Source of the DNA: Carex sylvatica | Taxonomy: Eukaryota; Streptophyta; Magnoliopsida; Poales; Cyperaceae | DNA length: 18,416 nt | Direction of reading: 5' to 3' | Assembly (NCBI GenBank): GCA_964058845.1 | Contig: CAXKVR010000626.1 | Location: 1 to 18,416 of the forward strand | Shown here: in pieces, positions 10,174 to 18,055 of the stretch | How positions within the stretch are numbered: position 1 is the stretch's first letter | Layout: every line of letters starts with the position of its first letter | Program-made: the position numbers and the translations under genes | The notes under the pieces: model-generated | Told to the model about the DNA's origin: nothing | What the model saw: only the letters and a program-made list of their open reading frames with translations | Databases searched by the model: none

Positions 10174-10451
10174 GAGTAAGTTTACCATATTTTTTACTAT
10201 TTATTAAGTCACTTTGAAAATTACTGATCTAACGGTGTCTTTTGATTTTACTGTAACCGTTGGATCAGCGATTTTCAATGTGGCTTAATAAATAGTAAAA
10301 AAAATCTAAAAAATATAAAATTTGGTCTCCAAGCACATATTAATATGGAGAACAAGATGAACGGTTTGGATCGGTCATTTGGACTTTGAATATGGTGATT
10401 TATAGTCCAATGCATAGAGGTGCCTATGCATTGCAATGTATGGTAGACTTA

Positions 10452-10455
<4 letters not shown>
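10173..10455. mobile_element. Foldback element copy 2, left arm mostly deleted
   Basis: The ends are agagtaagtttaccata (left) and the complement of tatggtagacttactct (right), matching at 16 of 17 bases. The core hairpin is the same as in copies 1 and 3: ctgatctaacggtg on the left, ccgttggatcagcgatttt on the right, then ttggtctccaagcacat. The right arm is full length, but the left arm jumps from ttaccata straight to ttttttactatttatt, so about 150 bp are missing there. TA runs flank both ends. Confidence 0.75.

Positions 10456-10519
<64 letters not shown>
10455..10519. repeat. (TA)n then (GA)n microsatellite between foldbacks 2 and 3
   Basis: About 18 TA units (10455-10491) are followed by about 13 GA units (10492-10519) leading into ggggttggcta. 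The minus-strand frame at 10375-10650, with Tyr-Ile and Ser-Leu runs, is a translation of this microsatellite and not a gene. Confidence 0.9.
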
Positions 10520-10523
<4 letters not shown>

Positions 10524-10944
10524 TGGCTACTATGCTTATATAAGCATATCTCCACATATGCTTATAACTCATTTTTGTGTTTCCAATGTCCAAATGGTTG
10601 ATCGGAATCGTTAGATGTGATCTATATATTGAAATGTACTTGGAGACCAAATTTTACATTTTTCTGAATTTGTTTACTATTTATTAAGTCAATTTGAAAA
10701 TATCTGATCCAACAATGACTTCTGATTTTACTGTTTTGTTAAGCCACCGTTGGATCAGCAATTTTCAAAGTGGCTTAATAAATACTAAAAAAAATTAGAA
10801 AAATGTAAAATTTGGTTTCCAAGCACATTTCAAGATAGAGATCACATCTAACGGTTCATATCGACCATTTGAACATTGAAAACACAAAAATGAGTTATAA
10901 GCATATGTGGAGATATGCATATATAAGCATAGTACCCAACCTCT
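10515..10944. mobile_element. Foldback element copy 3 (most complete)
   Basis: The ends are gaggggttggctactatg (left) and the complement of catagtacccaacctc (right). The arms stay complementary through agcatat.tccacatatgc, cttataactcattttt, the aacggttc/gaatcgtt words, and ggagaccaaatttta to the core (ctgatccaacaatg.ctt against ccaccgttggatcagc). Total length is about 430 bp and it could fold into one long hairpin. The core and inner arms match copies 1 and 2; the outer part shares only the first dozen bases with copy 1. No coding capacity. A (TA)n tract follows at 10945-10967. Confidence 0.8.
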
Positions 10945-10967
10945 ATATATATATATATATATATATA

Positions 10968-11573
10968 AATGACTAATTGAAGACTCGTTACACATTACTT
11001 AATTATGAAGCATTGATCTTTTAATGAATAATTAGATTTTTTTTTTCCTCTCTAAATAACGAAATGCAAGTAAAAAAAAGATGCATATTTAGTGATGTCA
11101 TGCTTTAATTTTATACTATTTATTGATTTGTTTATTTATTTACTCGTGTTTTCATGTTTTTTTATTACCAATATCTAAATGAAAATTAGTATTTTTAGAC
11201 TTTATTATGATGTCAATGTTTTAATTTATTCTCTATTAAACACTCCATTTCATTTTCAACCACAAATATAAGGGTTTATATTTGATATTTTGAATATATT
11301 TAATATTTAATACCATTTTTTATTTTCTTTATTCAATACTATGTGGGTCTACATCTTCCAAACTCAATATTTTACTAGAAAGCCAAGCGGTAAAAACTAT
11401 GAAGTTTTATAAGTTATTTTAATGCATTTGTTTTTTGACCTCTTGACTTTATACTAAATGAATTCGAAAATTTTAAAATTTTGTATGTACATATATCTTC
11501 TTGACTCATGAACTATATCTGTTTTAACAGTTTGAATTCATTATTTGAAGTCAATTCGATAAATTTTCAAATT
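10968..11573. other. AT-rich DNA, no feature recognised
   Basis: T-rich and A-rich words without a gene, RNA gene or structured repeat that I can see. Confidence 0.5.
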
Positions 11574-11601
11574 ATGCTCACCAAGCCTTCTTGGTAAGCA
11601 T
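11574..11601. repeat. Short perfect-type hairpin
   Basis: The stem is atgct.accaag pairing with cttggt.agcat, with one unpaired base on each side and a 4-base loop. In a plant this is not a terminator call; it may be a transposon relic. It lies just before the AAT microsatellite. Confidence 0.6.
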
Positions 11602-11617
11602 AGCAATGCTGACTTTG

Positions 11618-11657
<40 letters not shown>

Positions 11658-11681
11658 TGATGATAATAATAATAATAATAT
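11618..11681. repeat. (AAT)n microsatellite with TGA interruption
   Basis: A run of about 20 AAT-type triplets is interrupted near its centre by gatgatgat. Confidence 0.95.
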
Positions 11682-11825
11682 ACTAATAATTATAATAAAA
11701 ATTACATCTAAATAATATCAAGCTACAGTGGTACACTGGTACTACAGTATTTTGTTCTCTTTCAAAAGAAGAAAAGGCTACAGTATTTTGACAGCTCACT
11801 CTCACCAACTTGAAAAGCAATTAGC

Positions 11826-11845
11826 AAAAAAAAAAAAAAAAAAAA
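11826..11845. repeat. A20 homopolymer
   Basis: Twenty adenines follow caattagc. No coding or SINE-like body was recognised upstream, so it is described only as a homopolymer. The frame 11728-11910 reads through it and is not considered a gene. Confidence 0.9.
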
Positions 11846-12408
11846 TTTATATTCCCCGAGAAATCTCAAGTTTTGAGTTGATTTGTGAGAAATTCATGAT
11901 ATTGTTCTAAAATATTTATGAAGCATGTTGTGAATTGCCTACTAAAACTGAGACATCTCTACAATTAATATTTAAAGTTGTAACTTGCATGGTGGCAATT
12001 AAGTTCCTATATATTTATGTTTTTTTTTTATATATATATATTTTGAGTTAGAAAGCCCACAGAGAAAGAAATTCCTGCAGTTGTTTTCTCTGACAAAATA
12101 TATATAATGGCTCTCTGCATGTGGTCTCATCCAACAGTGCAGTTTTAAGTCAAAATCTTTATCCTGAAAATAATATTTGAACGAGATAATTAAACTGTTA
12201 ATTTTTGCACTGTGTCAAATTAAGTCTACCCATATATATTTCGTGGATATATTGAATTAATAGATGCCATCTAATTTTATTTTATGACGGAAGCTAATGG
12301 TAATATTTTGCTTCGTTGACAGCTAGTTACACAATGGTTTGTTTCTTGGATTTGTTAAAATTTAGATCTTGAGCACTTATCACATAAAAAACAAAAACAA
12401 AAAATTAA
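11846..12408. other. AT-rich DNA, no feature recognised
   Basis: A (TA)n run sits near 12031-12040. The ATG at about 12108 opens only a 13-codon frame. No RNA gene or structured repeat is seen. Confidence 0.5.
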
Positions 12409-12426
12409 AAACCTAAACCTAAACCT
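12409..12426. repeat. Three AAACCT units (telomere-like but not exact)
   Basis: Three copies of AAACCT are present. The plant telomere repeat has 7 bases (CCCTAAA), so each unit here lacks one C. It is too short to call an interstitial telomere. Confidence 0.5.
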
Positions 12427-12454
12427 ACGATAATTTAATTTCTTTGTTTATCTT

Positions 12455-12645
12455 TGGGGATGATAATGACCCATTTAATCGGATTGGATTTATCATAAAC
12501 CCGAAACCAATTAATAATTATATATATAGCTGTCATTACATGTAATCCAAATCAATTAATGTAAAAAAGATTGGATTTATTGATAAAGGATACAAACACA
12601 ATCCGAACTTAATAAGCATTAAATCAGGCTTGGGTTTTGGTTGAC
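12455..12645. mobile_element. Possible hAT-like remnant
   Basis: The start ggggatgataatgaccca resembles the GGGATGACAATGGG opening of many plant non-autonomous hAT elements. It is followed by gattggattta, acccgaaacc, aatccaaat and gattggattta words on both strands. The right end and target duplication are not resolved. Confidence 0.3.
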
Positions 12646-12847
12646 AGTTGACAGGTGGGAAGTGGGATTGTTAATTTGGATTGGCTTAAAATTATATTAT
12701 ACTGGATCCCTGTTTTCATTAATTTTTTCCCTTATTATTTGCTAAATATGGGGTCCACCTCATTACATAACACCCAGTAAGTCATTATATGATTTTAAAA
12801 TTTTAATTATGTATATTGAAATTTAATTGAATTATATTTTTTTTAGA

Positions 12848-12858
12848 ATTTTTATTTG
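12848..12858. repeat. Left target site duplication of SINE candidate
   Basis: The bases atttttatttg are identical to 13003-13013. The word is low-complexity, which weakens its value. Confidence 0.45.
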
Positions 12859-13002
12859 TAGCATAGTGATTAGAGCTTATTTTGTAGTTGTGGAGAGTTT
12901 GGATTCAACTTTCACCAATAATATATTGTTCATTTTAATTTTAAGATCCTCTATCATGAATTTTTGGTTCCGTCCCAGTGCACACACTGTATTGATTTTT
13001 TT
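12859..13002 (+). mobile_element. Candidate tRNA-derived SINE, about 144 bp
   Basis: An A-box-like tagcatagtgattagag begins at 12859. About 20 bp further on, a B-box-like gtttggattc (12897-12906) matches GGTTCGAATC at about 7 of 10 positions. The body ends in a T-rich tail and is bounded by identical 11-bp direct repeats (12848-12858 and 13003-13013). Length, internal promoter spacing and position at the 5' end fit plant tRNA-type SINEs. The T-rich rather than A-rich tail and the T-rich duplications are weaknesses. The frame 12827-13045 overlaps it and has no recognised product. Confidence 0.5.
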
Positions 13003-13013
13003 ATTTTTATTTG
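13003..13013. repeat. Right target site duplication of SINE candidate
   Basis: The bases atttttatttg are identical to 12848-12858. Confidence 0.45.
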
Positions 13014-13366
13014 ATTGTAATAATAAAAAGTACAAAATCAACTAGTAAAACCCACTAATTAGCGGCTATAACTTAAAGAGTACAAAATCAAGATCATATT
13101 TAGTGCGAGAGAAGAATTGGTCCGTTGAGAGGAACATGCACCATCAAACTTGTCCATAGAAGCAGTTCGAATTAAATTAAAGCACTAGTCCGAGACTAGT
13201 AGTAGTTGAGAGATTGAAGAAGGACAATAAACAACCAAATGTGTTTTAAAACGGTTTTTATTTTTTCTATACACTTGTAATTCTTTTAGTAAAATCCAAA
13301 AAAATTTGGGTTTTGATCTGTTCAACTGCATAAGTGATTCATTTAGAGAATAGAATCAGACAGGTG

Positions 13367-13412
13367 ACCGATTTCGGTTTTTTCTGTTGAACCGAATCAG
13401 TCCGATTCGGTT
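13367..13412. repeat. CCGATTCGGTT palindromic block
   Basis: Alternating words gaccgatttcggttttt, aaccgaatca and ccgattcggttc are present in both orientations. Similar blocks are common at the ends of non-autonomous plant DNA transposons, but no boundary can be set. Confidence 0.4.
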
Positions 13413-13431
13413 CTAATGACTTCACATAGGT

Positions 13432-13625
13432 CAACATGATCTTTAATATGTACTTAGAGATTAAATTTTATATCCTTCGGATTTTTTTAATAATTTTAAA
13501 TAGATATAAAATTATAGTTTTTGAATAATTCAAAATCTATCTAAATATATAATAAATAATTTTCAAAAACTATAAAATATGATCTCTATACACATTTTAA
13601 TATATAAATATCATGATGAACAGTA
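13432..13625. mobile_element. Decayed foldback element (copy 5 of the family)
   Basis: The left arm catgatctttaatatgtact then ttagagattaaattttat pairs with the right arm ataaaatatgatctctatac then acacattttaatatataaat. Both correspond to the inner arm of the intact copies (ggagaccaaattttata, agcacattttaatat). The interior has lost the ctgatccaacgg core and keeps only a weak gtttttgaa / ttcaaaaac pair. Confidence 0.45.
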
Positions 13626-13851
13626 TTTATATTTTTAAAATAAAAATAAAAATGTAGAATATTAGTGAAATACAAAAACAATAAATCATTTTAATCCTAC
13701 TAAATGACGGCTAAAATAGTTGCAAATTTTCAAAATTTTGACGGACTTTCAGTTTCTCTTTTTATTTAATCCTACTCATCTTTTTATTTTATTATAAATC
13801 CTTAAAAAAATAATTAACATGACCAGTTATCTCCGTTAGACATTTGCTAAC

Positions 13852-14036
13852 GGACACAGGCCGAGCGGTCCGGGCAAAACTGGGCACGGACATGGGTGGG
13901 CAAAGGCACGGACGGGTACCACGGGCCGAGTATCACGGGCTTTTTTTCAAAAATCGTGCCCTGCCCATTTTACACACGTGCCCGTTGTTCCCTCGGGAGC
14001 AGGGCGGTCTGGGTAGGGGGACCGGGCAGTCCGGTT
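13852..14036. mobile_element. GC-rich hAT-like remnant with GGGCACGG/CCGTGCCC words
   Basis: A sharp GC-rich island stands in AT-rich DNA. It contains cgggca, gggcacgg, cacgggccgag and cacgggc on one side and cgtgccctgccca, cgtgcccg and ccgggcagtccgg on the other, so the two halves are inverted in part. Such blocks are typical of a class of non-autonomous hAT elements in plants. The frames at 13844-14129 are composition artefacts of this island and not genes. Confidence 0.4.
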
Positions 14037-14362
14037 TTTTTTTTCTGTTTTTTTTTTACAGTGTCATACGAATATTATTACATGTTTATAATTCGACTTT
14101 TAAAATCTGAATACTTCAATATCAAATAGTGTGTATATATATACATAAAATTATCAAGTCACATCTTTTATAATTTCTAAATAAATAAAATTTGTAACTT
14201 ATAAATAAAAATTATTCGTGCAAAAATTTGTATATTTATTCGGCTAAGTACAAATGTATTTATTTATTTCTTTACACGAGTCATTTTATTTTATTTTCAA
14301 ATTCTCATTCTAATTATATAGTTTCATAATTTATTTATATCTCGAACTTTTTAGTTTACAAT

Positions 14363-14428
14363 TTAAATTGATAATATATTTTCTAAACGTTCATTTTAAA
14401 TTGATAATATATTTTGTAAACGTTCATT
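14363..14428. repeat. Two-unit 33-bp tandem repeat
   Basis: Units 14363-14395 and 14396-14428 are identical except for one base (ttttctaaacg against ttttgtaaacg). Confidence 0.85.
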
Positions 14429-14468
14429 TATTTTTAATAGGTTAAATAATATATAAATAAAAAATATC

Positions 14469-14526
14469 TTAAATCAATTACTTTAAAATAATAAAATATA
14501 AATAAATAAATTAAATCAATTACTTT
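14469..14526. repeat. Direct repeat pair, 16 bp, 42 bp apart
   Basis: The word ttaaatcaattacttt occurs at 14469-14484 and 14511-14526, each followed by near-identical A-rich sequence. Confidence 0.75.
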
Positions 14527-14533
14527 GAAAATA

Positions 14534-14582
14534 ATTATGAATTATTTATTTTTATTTTTTATGAACATAAATAATTCATAAT
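14534..14582. repeat. 15-bp perfect inverted repeat with 19-nt loop
   Basis: attatgaattattta (14534-14548) pairs exactly with taaataattcataat (14568-14582). The match continues outward through ttgaaaa on both sides with a 3-bp gap. Confidence 0.8.
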
Positions 14583-14973
14583 TTTCAATATTAATTTTCA
14601 AATAATAATATTTTCTTATTTCATAATTTTTTGTAGTTCATTTACGTTTAAATTTAAAAATAGTTATATCCATTTTAATTGCTTATGTAATTATATCTTT
14701 CCTATAAAAATAAATAATACATATATACAAAACGAAATAAAAAAATCAAAAGATAAAAATTTCATTTGTTGTGAATTAAAGTCATAAATGTTTAATTTTT
14801 GAAAGTAAAAAAAACTAATTGAGATAAATAAAGGGAAAATAACATTGAAATAAAGGAAATTACAACTAGCAACTGATAGCTCGCGTTTTAAAGTATAAAT
14901 AATACAACGTCGAGATAATCCTAATCAGAATCAGAGTTCCACTGCTTTTTTTATTTTTTTTCTTTTGCCTGCT

Positions 14974-15255
14974 TCACTTAGACTTGTCTAAGGCGCAGGG
15001 TGGGCCTATAAAATGCTTGAACCTTATATCCTCCCTTGTGCGTGTCGTGTAGGCGCTAATGTAGGAAGGGTGAAAAGCTTGCAAACATTCCGCGCAACAG
15101 AACATCTCGCTCCTCTTCCCATATTGGTGACATGGATTGCAAAAATCCACATTTTCTTTGTTTGTGCGTTGTTGGGACTTTTCATGAACGTTCTCGGGAT
15201 TTTCTTCTTTCATAAAATCCTCGAGATCTCTTGAGTGGAAGTAGGGGAGGGCTCG
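14974..15255 (-). pseudogene. PHD-like zinc finger gene fragment, 3' part, interrupted by solo LTR B
   Basis: The minus-strand frame stays open from the LTR junction at 15255 down to a TGA at 14976-14974 (93 codons). Its first internal Met is at 15213. Numbered from that Met, the 79 residues show Cys25-x2-Cys28, Cys40-x2-Cys43, His48 and Cys73 in a PHD-type spacing (C-x2-C-x11-C-x2-C-x4-H). PHD fingers bind zinc and usually read histone H3 tails in nuclear proteins; that is family knowledge. Two expected ligands are missing: position 51 is Tyr where Cys is usual (HPSY), and the final CxxC pair keeps only one Cys. The N-terminal part is charged (ENPENVHEK...NKEN). If the LTR and one target copy are disregarded, the same frame continues upstream at 18069-18019. 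No start codon or splice sites are certain. It could be an old gene end, a transduplicated gene fragment, or chance, though the Cys/His pattern argues against chance. Confidence 0.5.
15251..15255. repeat. Left target site duplication of solo LTR B
   Basis: The bases gctcg stand directly before TGTGAAATTATG and are repeated at 18014-18018 directly after TGTGACA. Confidence 0.75.
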
Positions 15256-16180
15256 TGTGAAATTATGAATTTTATAATAAATAAAACATTTACATAAGGG
15301 CCTATTTGTAAAAAAAAAAATTTAAGTTTGTTAATAACTAAAAGTTGGAGGGTTTATTTTGTAAATTTCCAAATATTAATCAAAACCTTTCTTCTTATTA
15401 TCATTTCCACCGAAATTTCTTGATCAAAACCGTGAGAGCTAGGGTTTAGAGCCGAACCATAAGGGAAAGAGAGAGAGAGAGAAATCAAGCGCGGAAACTG
15501 ACCGGAAATTCGAGGAATTCGAGATTCGAGCTGAATAGACGATAATCAATCACCTTTGAGCTCTCAATTGGTATAATTTCTTCATCTCTCTTTTGAAAAC
15601 CCTAATTTATTCGAATTGTCATGATTTCGGTTAAAATTCGTAATTAGGGTTTCAGTAATCGAGTTCTAGCTCGATTAGTTGTTAATTTGTGATAATTGAT
15701 ATGATTTGTTTTTCTTTTCTCTTGGAAATCCTAATTCAATTGATTTGTTATATTTTTGGTGAAATTCGAATTCGAATTTGAGTTGAAACGTTATAACTCG
15801 ATAATCGACTTGACTTGTGTTTAAATCGATTGAATTTCTTTTGAAATGTGAAATTGTGAGTTAAGGTTTGGATGAAATTGGGAATTTGGTGGAATTGTGA
15901 TAGTTTCATGTGAAACTCGGGAAATTGTTGGAATTAATCGAGTTATAACTTCGTTAAAACATTCGATTCTTGTTATTTGGTTAAACCTACCAATTGAATT
16001 TGGAATTCGAATTAGGGTTTGGTCTTTATTTTGAAATCCTTGAATTGTGTTGTTTCCTCGATGATTCTAGAGATACCAATGCCCTTAAATTTGATAACCG
16101 TAACAATATATGTTAACCAATCGAATCCTGATCGAAAAGAATCGAAAACCAAACCGAAAACCTGAATTTTGTATCATGTT

Positions 16181-16246
16181 GCGGGCCGTAAAGCAACCCC
16201 CTGCGGGCCGTAAAGCAACCCCCTGCGGGCCGTGAAAGGGTCCACT
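16181..16246 (+). repeat. 22-bp tandem repeat, three units
   Basis: Units start at 16181, 16203 and 16225, each beginning gcgggccgt. The first two are identical (gcgggccgtaaagcaacccc plus ct) and the third diverges after gcgggccgtgaaa. Confidence 0.9.
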
Positions 16247-16512
16247 ACTTAACCAAATAAACGGAGGCAAACCTGATCAAGTTGCGGGCCGAGGCAGAGA
16301 TTCTTGCGGGCCGTAGTTTGGGCGGAACAACCAATGCATTCTCTGGACCGAAGCAGGTCCTTTTCTTGCGGGCCGCAAGGACCATGACCCCGGGCCGTAA
16401 GGGGAAGGTCACGGGCCGTAACAAGGTAAGTTCTGGGCCGCAAGAGGTGAGGAAAAGAATTTGGGTGCTCAGCTGGGAGCTCTGCGGGCCGCAGCAAACT
16501 GGCCTCGGGCCG
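16181..16512. repeat. GGGCCG repeat array within LTR B
   Basis: Eleven copies of GGGCCG, mostly as gcgggccgtaa or gcgggccgcaa, lie within about 330 bp. Several are locally palindromic, such as cttgcgggccgcaag and ctgcgggccgcag. The array sits upstream of a TATA-like box (16590) and is the GC-richest part of the element. It is equivalent in kind, but not in sequence, to the array in LTR A. It contains many CG and CHG sites. Confidence 0.85.
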
Positions 16513-16589
16513 TAATACAAAATACATAATGCCCTACTTGATCTTTGTGTCCATTTAAACCCTAATTTCCTTGAACTTAAGTATGAACC

Positions 16590-16600
16590 TATATAAATAA
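16590..16600 (+). promoter_or_regulatory. TATA box candidate of LTR B
   Basis: tatataaataa follows the GGGCCG array by about 80 bp and is followed within about 35 bp by gacccgaataccaaccc. It is a good plant TATA match and the strongest core-promoter candidate in either LTR. Confidence 0.45.
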
Positions 16601-18013
16601 GACCCGAATACCAACCCTAGACCGTGTTTAACTTGAATTAACTCGTGATAACCTATCGGATATTAATCAAACGCTTTAATCGAATTTAACGTGTAAAATA
16701 GGTGGTAATCTGACGAGGCACCAGATCTCAGGATCGTTCGAGACGCCTGAGCCTTAGGCGAGTGCGCTATATACTCAGGTGCGGGGTTTCTGGACTTGTA
16801 TGATATTTTATATTCAGAAATTAAACTGTGTTTCGATTCATATGCATTGCATTGCCCAAATAAAGTGAAACTCGAATTGTTTTATCTGATTGATTTGCAT
16901 GCGGGTATGGTTATTATTTGTGTTGATCTGAATGATCTGATTTTGGAATTAAAGTCACTGTGCTTTATATCACCATCGGTTGGTGGATATTGTATTATTG
17001 TCATCCACCGTGATGACGTCACCTAGGGGGTGAATCCGGATTTATCAAAGTCTATGCATGGACTTTGACGCCCAATGTTCTAAAGCTTTAGATCGTCTGG
17101 TCCTCGGCAGTTCCCAGTACCGGTTGGGACGAGGGGTAAGTGACTTTGTATTATGATTTTGGTTATGGGTGACTGTGTATCGGACGCATTACCCAGGGGG
17201 TAATGCGTTTGGATGGTCAATTGGATTTATATGGATTTTCCGGATATGAATTGGAACCAGACTTTTAATTAAACAGTTAAGCCTGTAACTACAGATGAGT
17301 GTCATGAGAAAAGGTTTTACCTGGCGCAGCCGTCTGTAGGTGTCTGTAACCCTACAGATGAGTGGGAACGAATTGGGGTCCAGTTTGGTGGAACATCTGT
17401 AGTTACTACCAGATATTCTGAAATCGAGTTAAACCAAATATTGTGTGCTTGAATTTCATCTTGGCAATTCCTGAATTGTGATTTCATTTGGATAAATGTT
17501 GTCGGGTTTGTGCATTCATGTTTATATATGATTATAAACTGATCTGAGCTTTATTTGTGTTTTATTTTTGAATATAATCTGTGATTGCAAGTCCAGGAAC
17601 GATTTGTGGCAATTTATCGCACTGAGAATTCAATTCTCACCCCCTCTTTTGGGTTAATTTTTCAGGTTCCGGTTCGGCGGATCCGAGAGAGACACGAGGT
17701 CGGTAGGCCTGGTTTCACCGCTGCTTAGCTTGTCTGGTATTGTGACTAGAGACATGTATATATTTATGTTTTGATTGTATATATATATGTATTCTCTATG
17801 TCATTTTGTGATGCGTATCCATCGAGATACGGGTTTTGTATGATATTACCTGACCAGTTGGGATTTGTGAACTGTTTTTCTTAGTTATTTGTTTGTTTTG
17901 TTTGGTTGTGTTTTACTTTCTATTATATCGTAATTGCCTTGTAGGCATACGGGCAACCGTATGTCTACGGCAGGAGGCACCTGTCGCGCCTCGTGGAGCC
18001 GCGGGGTGTGACA

Positions 18014-18018
18014 GCTCG
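18014..18018. repeat. Right target site duplication of solo LTR B
   Basis: The bases gctcg are identical to 15251-15255. Confidence 0.75.
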
Positions 18019-18055
18019 CGTACGAGATTCTTCTAAGGGCTCGCGTATGAGATTC
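18014..18055. repeat. 25-bp period tandem duplication at the LTR B insertion point
   Basis: gctcgcgtacgagattc (18014-18030) and gctcgcgtatgagattc (18039-18055) differ at one base, and both units are preceded by ggg once the pre-insertion site is considered. The LTR target duplication lies inside the first unit. Because 25 is not a multiple of 3, the two units are read in different frames of the minus-strand PHD-like fragment. Confidence 0.7.

Larger units (their letters stand above)
15256..18013 (+). mobile_element. Solo LTR, copy B (same lineage as copy A)
   Basis: This 2,758-bp block starts TGTGAAATTATG and ends ggggtgtgaca, flanked by perfect 5-bp direct repeats (gctcg). The first bases resemble copy A (TGTTATGTTATGAAATTTT) and the 3' end is nearly the same. 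Internal matches to copy A are gtgtaaaataggtg near 16690, aggtgcgggg..tctggac near 16777, gcatgc..gtatggtt near 16898, gtaaccctacaga near 17345 and the gagaattcaattctcaccccc palindrome near 17624. No primer-binding site follows the 3' end. It lies in the plus direction inside the minus-strand PHD-like fragment. Frames at 15013, 16085-16527, 16796 and the start of the 17885-18073 frame are not genes. Tekay/Del-type Ty3/Gypsy origin is inferred from LTR length and style only. Confidence 0.8.

Noticed and set aside
10375..10995. Minus-strand frames with Tyr-Ile and Ser-Leu runs
   Set aside because: They are translations of (TA)n and (GA)n microsatellites and foldback arms.
11728..11845. Processed retrogene or SINE ending in the A20 run
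   Set aside because: No recognisable gene-like or A/B-box sequence upstream and no flanking duplication seen.
12409..12426. Interstitial telomere repeat
   Set aside because: Only three units, each six bases instead of the seven-base plant telomere repeat.
13844..14129. Two overlapping plus-strand frames of 77-88 residues
   Set aside because: They span the GC-rich hAT-like island and then T-runs giving poly-Phe; no domain is visible.
15236..15250. Polypurine tract (ggaagtaggggaggg) before LTR B, implying a 3' LTR of a full element
   Set aside because: Five bases (gctcg) separate it from the LTR and are duplicated after the LTR, and the tract reads as codons of the minus-strand fragment. No gag-pol or second LTR precedes it.
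16245..16527. Overlapping 77-92 residue frames on both strands
   Set aside because: They arise from the GC-rich GGGCCG repeat array inside LTR B, which has few stop codons in any frame.
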